IMG/VR virus record: IMGVR_UViG_3300028394_000287
Coordinates: 1-25,540 of that record
Length of the DNA: 25,540 bases
Source: a virus
Strand: one strand, 5' to 3'
Shown here: positions 19,997 to 25,540 of the stretch, piece by piece
Numbering within the stretch: position 1 is the first letter of the stretch
Layout of the letters: the number at the start of each line of letters is the position of its first letter
Translations under genes and position numbers: made by a program
Notes under the pieces: generated by a model
What the model saw: the letters and a program-made list of their open reading frames with translations, nothing else
What the model was told of the DNA's origin: nothing
The model's database searches: none

Positions 19997-20324
19997 TTAC
20001 CACCCATGACGTAGTGGCCTCGTCCCAGTTGTACAACTTACCGTCAGTAGGCATTGGCGTTGGAGCACCCCACAAACAAGTGTCCTCGTTCAAAACCCAA
20101 GACGGAAACGGTTGTGGCGGGATAAAAGCATCACGTGTTGCGTCGTATTTGTAACCGATGCCAGCGTAGTTTTTGCGAAACCCGTCTATTCGTGAACGCT
20201 TGCAGACTTGACCACGGAATTCACCGTACCATTGTTCCCAGTCGGTGTTTTCAGAACCTTGGTCTTTGCCGCCAATGACTTCGGTTACAACATTGTTTTC
20301 ATCAAGAAAAGCGTAGTAATCCAT
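19989..20324 (-). CDS. Tail/virion-associated protein, 111 aa
   Basis: ATG at 20324. The product begins MDYYAFLDENNVVTEVIGGK and contains GFRKNYAGIGYKYDATRDAF, then IPPQPFPSWVLNEDTCLWGA and PTDGKLYNWDEATTSWV. This FRKNYAGIGYxYDxxRDAFIPPxPxPSWxLxxxTCxWxAP pattern is widespread in marine and freshwater phages next to tail-fibre genes. It is probably a small structural or fibre-assembly protein; the molecular role is not known to me. Confidence 0.75.
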   Translation of the reverse strand: MDYYAFLDENNVVTEVIGGKDQGSENTDWEQWYGEFRGQVCKRSRIDGFRKNYAGIGYKYDATRDAFIPPQPFPSWVLNEDTCLWGAPTPMPTDGKLYNWDEATTSWVVNV

Positions 20325-20329
20325 AATAT

Positions 20330-21136
20330 TTAAAAGGTAATAGTGCCAGTACCGGATGTAAACCGATACACGCGGTAGCCGGAACGAGTTGGTTCGTTGT
20401 ATACCAATCCACCGCTAATTGTGGCGACCGAATAAATGTCTGGGTAAGCAATGATTACAACACCCGATCCTCCTGTACCAGAAGGATTATTACCGCCAGC
20501 GCCACCGCCTAAATTCTCTCCTCCCCCAGAATTAAATGCTCCGCCGCCGCCTGTACCACCCGTTCCACCGTTATAGCCACCACCGCCGCCAGCATAGGTT
20601 ACAGATGAGCCAGTAATTGATGATGCGCTTCCGTTGCCACCATTTGTACCAGAACCAGCCGCACCAGCGCCTCCGCCGCCTCCGGAACTTGGTGAAGAAC
20701 TATCGGCTCCGTTATTGCCTTGACTGGGGCTTGTTGAAGGTGTGTTTCCTGCGCCTCCTGTACCCGTACCTCCTGATAAAGCTGAACCACCTCCACCAGA
20801 ACCACCAGAAAGTCCGTTTTGCGCGTCGCCGCCGCCGCCGCCGCCGCCGCCACCATTAGAAGTTATTGTGGAAAATACTGAATTTGATCCAGATGTTCCG
20901 TTGTTTTGACCAGCAACAACAGGTGAACTAGCCCCGCCTGCACCTACAGTAACTGTATATGAAGTTCCAGCAACAACGGAAAAACTTGCGTTAGTTCTAA
21001 AACCGCCTGCACCACCGCCTGCACCAGCAAAGTAACCACCACCGCCGCCGCCAGCAACAACCAAGTATTCAACCGTAGGTGGTGCAGCAGCAGAAGCCTT
21101 TTTACCCCCCAACACAGCAAGCATAATTCCGCTCAT
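20330..21136 (-). CDS. Glycine-rich fibre/adhesin-like protein, 268 aa
   Basis: The ATG at 21136 lies in a TAATG overlap; a longer version starting at 21166 would run back into the upstream gene. After EYLVVAGGGGGG (about 23-34) the sequence is dominated by Gly runs separated by short Ser/Ala/Asn/Thr pieces, with TSYTVTVGAGG and SVFSTITSNGG as repeated beta elements. The C-terminus, GSGVVIIAYPDIYS..., and YRVYRFTSGTGTITF are typical of phage glycine-rich receptor-binding domains. Such proteins can form polyglycine-II bundles at fibre tips. The run of CCG triplets at 20826-20851 encodes one Gly tract and may vary in length. Confidence 0.75.
   Translation of the reverse strand: MSGIMLAVLGGKKASAAAPPTVEYLVVAGGGGGGYFAGAGGGAGGFRTNASFSVVAGTSYTVTVGAGGASSPVVAGQNNGTSGSNSVFSTITSNGGGGGGGGGDAQNGLSGGSGGGGSALSGGTGTGGAGNTPSTSPSQGNNGADSSSPSSGGGGGAGAAGSGTNGGNGSASSITGSSVTYAGGGGGYNGGTGGTGGGGAFNSGGGENLGGGAGGNNPSGTGGSGVVIIAYPDIYSVATISGGLVYNEPTRSGYRVYRFTSGTGTITF
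20826..20851. repeat. CCG/GCC triplet repeat encoding polyglycine
   Basis: About eight tandem GCC triplets (GGC on the coding strand) lie inside the glycine-rich fibre gene. In-frame slippage would change Gly number without breaking the gene. Confidence 0.8.
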
Positions 21137-21567
21137 TACGCGCTCGCATTTCCGGTGAGTACACAACCAGTAGATGAGAAGAACAACACAGTTGCTACTC
21201 CTCTAGTCGAGAGGTTTGCAGTACCCAAGTTAGTGTTGGTTCCAGCTACATAAGCACTGGTAGTAGACAACGTGATAGCAATGTTGCCAGTCGTGTTGTT
21301 GTAGATTGAAACCAAATCACCTTCTGCAAAGGTAGAGTTTGGAACAACAATAGAACCGCTGGTTCCCACTTGAACGTACTTTCCAACGTCAGCAGTAGTC
21401 AACGTATAACTTGCGGTCTTAGTTCCAACAGGAGGAGCGTTGAGATAACCAAGCGTTACAGCGTCTGTGACCGGCAAAGTCTGGGTAATCGTGGTGCTGA
21501 TGTTGGCAGACTGTAGCGTCTGTATGCCAGTATTGGCCGCATTGCCTTGAATTTTAATAGTACTCAT
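21136..21567 (-). CDS. Fibre-associated beta-rich protein, 143 aa
   Basis: ATG at 21567 with AAGGAA upstream, 9 bases after the tail-fibre stop. The product begins MSTIKIQGNAANTGIQTLQS and continues with TITQTLPVTDAVTLGYLNAP, then a Thr/Ser/Val-rich beta region (SYTLTTADVGKYVQVGTSGS, GDLVSIYNNTTGNIAITLS). The TLTTADVGKYVQV and DLVSIYNNTTGNI phrases are typical of small phage fibre or collar proteins. It probably trimerises or decorates the fibre together with its neighbours. Confidence 0.7.
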   Translation of the reverse strand: MSTIKIQGNAANTGIQTLQSANISTTITQTLPVTDAVTLGYLNAPPVGTKTASYTLTTADVGKYVQVGTSGSIVVPNSTFAEGDLVSIYNNTTGNIAITLSTTSAYVAGTNTNLGTANLSTRGVATVLFFSSTGCVLTGNASA

Positions 21568-21576
21568 ATTGATTCC

Positions 21577-23556
21577 TTATGGAGAAACAAGCCATACTTG
21601 GCCCGTGCCGACAGTTACTGCGTATCCGGTTGCCACTGATACGGGACCAACGCTAAACCCGTTAGATCCAGATGTGATGGTGTAATTAGAACTGATAGTC
21701 TGATAAGACTCAAGAATAGGGCTGGCAGTCGCAGCCGTACCCCAAGAAAGAGTACCAGTGCCATCAGTCTTGAGAAACTGGTTAGAGCTACCGTCTGAAA
21801 CCGGCAAAGTCCACGTTACGTTGGCAGCAACAATAGCGTTGGCACGGAATCCAACATAACGAGTAGACGTAAGATTAGCAAACCTAAGTGTGTTTGCAGA
21901 TCCTATGGTGACGTTAGCACCATCAGTCGTGAGATTGGCTGCACCGGCAAAAGATCCAGCATTGTTGTACTGGAATTGCGTAGTAGACCCACCAGGAGAG
22001 CCTCCACTGACAGCAGCGTTGCTAGTCCACACCCCGCCAATACTTGTGAGTACGTTTCCAGCGGTTCCTGGTGCGACTACGGAAACAGCCGAGGTTCCGT
22101 TACCCAGAAGTACGTTCCCAGACGGGATTGTTGCTAGTCCAGTGCCTCCACCTACAGGCGTGAGTGTCCCGTAGACAGGAGCGGCAGAAACACCGCTAGA
22201 GATGAATGGTTGACCAGCCGTGCCGTAAGAAACCGTAGCCGTTGGCCCGATTCCCCACTCACCAGATGTCCCGATAACAAACCGTCCTGCTCCGCCGTTA
22301 AAAAACGTCAGAGGAAGATAGGTTCCAGTACCGTTAACCCCAGAAACCAACTGAACATCTGTTGATCCGTTAGTGGCAATTAGGATCTTGCTTGCGTTGG
22401 TAGGGTCAGAGTTGTTAGCCGCTTGCCAAGACGCTGCTGTGGACGATCCGCTTGGCAGAGCATAAATCCCAGTTGAACTATTGGTTGAACTGGTTACAAA
22501 GTTTGTGCGGTTAGATACCGTTGCATTGGTAAAGTCACCAACAAACTTCTGGCCTGTCGTTGTGAACGTCAGATTACCAGTAGAGACGTTGATGGACGCT
22601 GCGTTGAGCGTTGTACCGTTGAACGTCAGATTGGCAGTACCACCGAATGCACCTGCATTGTTGTACTGGACAGTTGTAAACCCGCCACCTGGTGTTCCAC
22701 TGCCTGCAACTACTGCATTAGATGTCCATACTCCACCGATACTGGTCAAGACATTGCCTGCCGTGCCGGGAGCAAGAAAACTTATATCAGGGGTTGTGCT
22801 ACCGGTGGAAAAAACTGGAGCAGTAGCAGTAACAGCAGTGACTGCGTTGGAAACAGCCCCTGTAGCAGTCAGAACACCAGTTGTAGTAGAAAAAGAAAGA
22901 CCGTTTCCTACCGCTACGTTGCCAAGTTGCCCCGTAGAGTTGGCCCACGCCATTCCCAAGAAGGTGGCAGAAAGCGTGATAGCCGCATTGCTCGTTGAGT
23001 TGGCAACCGTTCCAGAGAATCCGTTAGCAGAGATGACGCTGACGTTGGTTACCGTTCCTGTACCACCACCGCTTGCTACTGCTGCGTTACTAACCCAGAT
23101 TCCACCAATGCTGGTAAGCACGTTACCGGCGTTGCCTGGGGCCACAGATGCAATCGGACTAGTTCCGTTACCCAACAATACGTTGTTGACAGGCAGAGTG
23201 ACTCGTCCAGTGCCACCGTTTGGTACGGTCAGGGCATTTAGAAGAGAAAGATTGCCTACGTTGGCAGTCGCAATGTTGCCGGTAGTGATGAACGCGCTAG
23301 TGGCGTTGAGAGTCGTAATGTTGGCAAGCGTAGCCGTGAGATTGCTCACGTTGATGCTTGTCACATTGACGTTTGTGACATTGCTCGTGCCACTTGTTAT
23401 GGTGACGTTGGCGAGCGTGAGGTTGTTGAGCGTGGTGACCGTGTTGCCGAGCTGGACAGACGTATTGCCGATGGTGATCGGCGTGTTGAAGTTGCTGTCC
23501 AGTTTAGAGAGAGCAATGTTCCCGCTTAGATTGGCAAAAGCAAATGGGACGGTCAT
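21577..23556 (-). CDS. Tail fibre protein with repeated GTG/GNVLTSIGG modules, 659 aa
   Basis: ATG at 23556 in a TGATG overlap with the upstream gene. The N-terminal 110 residues are Asn/Thr/Val-rich short strands (NVTxxN type) suggesting a beta-helical shaft. Three copies of an (A)PG(N/T)AGNVLTSIGG(I/V)W module follow, two of them preceded by GGTG...(N/G)NVLLGNGTS, with two copies of YNNAG(A/S)F(G/A)G(T/A)ANLT between. These phrases are common in fibres of aquatic phages. The C-terminal region (SYQTISSNYTITSGSNGFSV, then VATGYAVTVGTGQVWLVSP) is a probable trimerisation tip. Role: host-receptor attachment. Confidence 0.8.
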   Translation of the reverse strand: MTVPFAFANLSGNIALSKLDSNFNTPITIGNTSVQLGNTVTTLNNLTLANVTITSGTSNVTNVNVTSINVSNLTATLANITTLNATSAFITTGNIATANVGNLSLLNALTVPNGGTGRVTLPVNNVLLGNGTSPIASVAPGNAGNVLTSIGGIWVSNAAVASGGGTGTVTNVSVISANGFSGTVANSTSNAAITLSATFLGMAWANSTGQLGNVAVGNGLSFSTTTGVLTATGAVSNAVTAVTATAPVFSTGSTTPDISFLAPGTAGNVLTSIGGVWTSNAVVAGSGTPGGGFTTVQYNNAGAFGGTANLTFNGTTLNAASINVSTGNLTFTTTGQKFVGDFTNATVSNRTNFVTSSTNSSTGIYALPSGSSTAASWQAANNSDPTNASKILIATNGSTDVQLVSGVNGTGTYLPLTFFNGGAGRFVIGTSGEWGIGPTATVSYGTAGQPFISSGVSAAPVYGTLTPVGGGTGLATIPSGNVLLGNGTSAVSVVAPGTAGNVLTSIGGVWTSNAAVSGGSPGGSTTQFQYNNAGSFAGAANLTTDGANVTIGSANTLRFANLTSTRYVGFRANAIVAANVTWTLPVSDGSSNQFLKTDGTGTLSWGTAATASPILESYQTISSNYTITSGSNGFSVGPVSVATGYAVTVGTGQVWLVSP

Positions 23557-25540
23557 CAGAACCTCGCTCTCAATTCATGTTCAAACTCAAATGTGTTCAC
23601 TGTATATCCAGCACTGTTACTGTTGATGGTCAGACCAAGGTACTTCCCGTACTGCTGGGCATCTGATTTGTACAGAGCGTAGCCATAAGCAGTCTCCCAC
23701 CCAACAGTTTGCAAGCTGTTGTTTTGCCAAGTGACCGGCTGGTAGTAATTATTCAGCCAAGTGACCGTATTGTCTACTGTATAAGCACCAGTTGCTCCGG
23801 TCCCCTGTTCATTGTCCACACTAACGAAGAGCGTCGACGATGCTTGCAACTGAGCTTCAATACCAAACTTGAGTGCCTGCTTGGTCCGTATGGGATCACC
23901 CATAGGCATCAGGGCAGTCTGGATCGTAGTGGCTACGTTAGCCGTGGAATTAGCATAGAGACGGAAGAGGCTTGAGCCTGCGGTCCCATAGAGGCGAATG
24001 ACCCCCGCTGTAGGGACGGAAGTGATGTAGTCCAACGCTCCTTGGGAGGTTAAAAACCACTTCTTCTCGAAGAACACGGCTTGGACCTTTCTCGCTCCAA
24101 TTACCTGGTCGTTGTAGGTGAAGGAGAATGCCGCGCATAGTATGTTGTTCAGTAAGACCTGACCACCGCTGATGGGTTTGTCAAAGTCTATGAGTTGGAA
24201 TATCCCGTCAAGAGGGTCTGACAACTTGCTGGTGGTAGATCCGACTAGGGAATAGACCCCATAGTCGTTCATGAACAGCACAGCTCTAAAAAACGGGTAT
24301 ATGGCGTAGATACGCTTGGTTCCTACGCTGGCAGAGACGTTGGTATTCGTGAATAAAGTCTGACCGTTGGTGTCAACACGAACGTCAGAGAAGACGTTGA
24401 TGCTTGTCTCACCAAAGATGTACAAAAAATTATTGGCTGAGAGCAGCGCACGGATGTTGCCGTGCAGCGTAGAGTCTGTGATCGTGATTGACCCAGCAGA
24501 TACGCTGGTGAAATCACTATACGAGTCTGCCGCTGAGTAGTAGACAGTACGCCCAGCCGCCACCCAGGTTCTACCGGAAAACGTAGCGGTAGAAACCAAC
24601 TGTTCTGTGTTCACAACTGCCGTGACATTGGCAGCAGTGCTAAATCCGCCACCGGAAAGACTCACGCTTGCGTTGGTGTACCCGGATCCGGGGTTGGTCA
24701 TGACGATCTGAGAGACCGTGTTACCCAAAACAATGGCTGTAGCAGTAGCAGGCGTTACGTTAGAACCGCCAATAGCTACCGTTGGTGCTGACGTATAGCC
24801 AGATCCACCGTTGTTGAGAAGGATGCTGACCGTGCCAGTCCTGAACGTAACGATCTGGGCTATTGCATTGGCGCCAGACCCTCCACCACCCGAAAAAGTT
24901 ATGGTGGGAGATGACGTATATCCACTACCTGCGTTTACTAGGCTGACGCTGCTTACGCCACCAGTTGAAATGACTGCGTTAGCCGTGGCGCCACCACTAG
25001 AAAAGGTAACAGCAGGAACAGAAGTGTATCCAGACCCCGCTTCTACAACTCCGATAGAAACAACTGCTCCAGCACTAATGCTTGCGACTGCCGTGGCCTG
25101 GGTTCCACCCGTGATATTGGGTGCTCCGATAGTCACATCAGGTACAGCCGTGTATCCAGTGCCACCAGAAGTCACAAAAACTGACCTGATGCCACCAGAT
25201 CCGGTAACGATCGTCGCAGTGGCTACTGCTTGCACCCCGTTAGCATCATTAGGTGAACTGATCACCACGTTTGGCGCAGATGTGTAGCCAGAGCCAGGAT
25301 TGGATACTGCTATCAGGCCAACAGACCCAATAGAAACTACGTTAGCACCGTTCCAACTGGACAATCCGTTGTCTGGGTCGGCAATAATCAGTCTTTCGTT
25401 TTTCCATTGGGCAGCACTGACGTTTGCGCTGCTGAACGTGCCTGCAACTGCTACGTTGCTGGTCACATTGCTAGTCAGATTAAACGCTTGCGCTCTACCG
25501 TCCACCTCAAAACTGACTATGTAGTCAGAAACATTGATGT
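23556..25540 (-). CDS. P22 gp10-like tail stabilisation protein with a repeat insertion (5' end beyond right edge)
   Basis: The frame is open to the right edge: upstream of a GTG at 25505 the in-frame codons read INVSDYIVSFE without a stop, so the true start is outside. The visible protein has an initial beta segment, then six GSGYTSxPxVxxS-type repeats at about 40-residue intervals. A propeller-like body follows, with GRTWVAAGRTVYYSAADSYS, FLYIFGETSINVFS, RAVLFMNDYGVYSLVGS, KKWFLTSQGALDYI and a C-terminal LGLTINSNSAGYTVNTFEFE. The WVA..xTVYYSAxxxYxDF and YxFGExS phrases resemble phage DNA-stabilisation/tail hub proteins. Probable role: closing the portal and joining it to the fibres. Confidence 0.65.
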   Translation of the reverse strand, partial: INVSDYIVSFEVDGRAQAFNLTSNVTSNVAVAGTFSSANVSAAQWKNERLIIADPDNGLSSWNGANVVSIGSVGLIAVSNPGSGYTSAPNVVISSPNDANGVQAVATATIVTGSGGIRSVFVTSGGTGYTAVPDVTIGAPNITGGTQATAVASISAGAVVSIGVVEAGSGYTSVPAVTFSSGGATANAVISTGGVSSVSLVNAGSGYTSSPTITFSGGGGSGANAIAQIVTFRTGTVSILLNNGGSGYTSAPTVAIGGSNVTPATATAIVLGNTVSQIVMTNPGSGYTNASVSLSGGGFSTAANVTAVVNTEQLVSTATFSGRTWVAAGRTVYYSAADSYSDFTSVSAGSITITDSTLHGNIRALLSANNFLYIFGETSINVFSDVRVDTNGQTLFTNTNVSASVGTKRIYAIYPFFRAVLFMNDYGVYSLVGSTTSKLSDPLDGIFQLIDFDKPISGGQVLLNNILCAAFSFTYNDQVIGARKVQAVFFEKKWFLTSQGALDYITSVPTAGVIRLYGTAGSSLFRLYANSTANVATTIQTALMPMGDPIRTKQALKFGIEAQLQASSTLFVSVDNEQGTGATGAYTVDNTVTWLNNYYQPVTWQNNSLQTVGWETAYGYALYKSDAQQYGKYLGLTINSNSAGYTVNTFEFEHELRARF
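24651..25319 (-). repeat. Six GSGYT-type coding repeats, about 40 residues apart
   Basis: Motifs (PGSGYTSAPNVVIS, GGTGYTAVPDVTIG, AGSGYTSVPAVTFS, AGSGYTSSPTITFS, GGSGYTSAPTVAIG, PGSGYTNASVSLSG) recur every 36-44 residues. The linkers are also beta-rich. The block interrupts a propeller-like protein. Confidence 0.8.

Noticed and set aside
22481-23626. 381-codon rightward frame antisense to the tail fibre
   Set aside because: It mirrors the codon bias of the Val/Thr/Asn-rich repetitive fibre gene, giving a Val/Pro/Leu-rich translation, and has no promoter or ribosome site. The fibre frame has clear family motifs.
21577-25540. Diversity-generating retroelement targeting the fibre or tail genes
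   Set aside because: No reverse transcriptase or adenine-biased template/variable repeat pair is visible in the window; the coding repeats are ordinary diverged duplications.

Overview
The window reads as part of a tailed-phage genome (or a prophage-like segment). It has a dense leftward block of virion and lysis genes and a rightward block of small early genes with a recombination module. There are no ribosomal, tRNA or host metabolic genes. An H-NS-type protein of the style common in Betaproteobacteria/Burkholderiales and a T4-type lysozyme point to a Gram-negative, probably aquatic proteobacterial host; this host guess is inference. The propeller-like tail protein, the large coiled-coil proteins and the absence of tape-measure or sheath genes lean towards a podovirus-like particle.

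Layout. (1) 1-126, leftward: first 42 codons of what looks like the large terminase subunit, running off the left edge. (2) 127-587: a gene-free divergent control region with short direct and inverted repeats. (3) 588-3721, rightward: a chain of small early genes (75-aa protein, GP88-family protein, H-NS-like protein, a small membrane protein and several unknowns), punctuated by hairpins, dyads and a good sigma70-type promoter, and closed by a clear intrinsic terminator. (4) 3797-4183: about 390 bases without a credible gene but rich in nested hairpins, a candidate structured RNA or cis element. (5) 4184-8301, rightward: DNA cytosine methyltransferase-like protein, zinc-ribbon-like protein, YqaJ-type exonuclease, RecT-like annealing protein, SSB-like protein with an acidic DDDSDVPF tail, small PD-(D/E)XK-like protein and a glycosyltransferase. 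The exonuclease, annealing protein and SSB-like protein form a Red/RecET-style recombination set. (6) 8281-25540, leftward: the late block. Read in its transcription direction it holds a partial propeller-like tail protein, repeat-rich fibre proteins, a glycine-rich adhesin-like protein, small membrane proteins, a repeat protein with about nine PVTVT motifs, three large probable internal virion proteins, small genes, a 3TM holin, a lysozyme, a DUF6321-like protein, an O-methyltransferase-like enzyme and a 49-aa basic protein.

The two arms meet tail to tail at 8281-8301. Terminase leaves the window leftward and the tail genes enter from the right in the same direction. On a circular or permuted map they would be one late transcript: terminase, head genes (outside the window), then the tail, ejection and lysis genes seen here.

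Genes are tightly packed with ATGA, GTGA, TGATG and TAATG stop/start overlaps, so translational coupling is likely in both arms. Two small genes (1807-1986 and 8281-8430) and two edge-truncated genes were found by direct translation. Functions are assigned from motifs and remembered family resemblance; no database search was possible.
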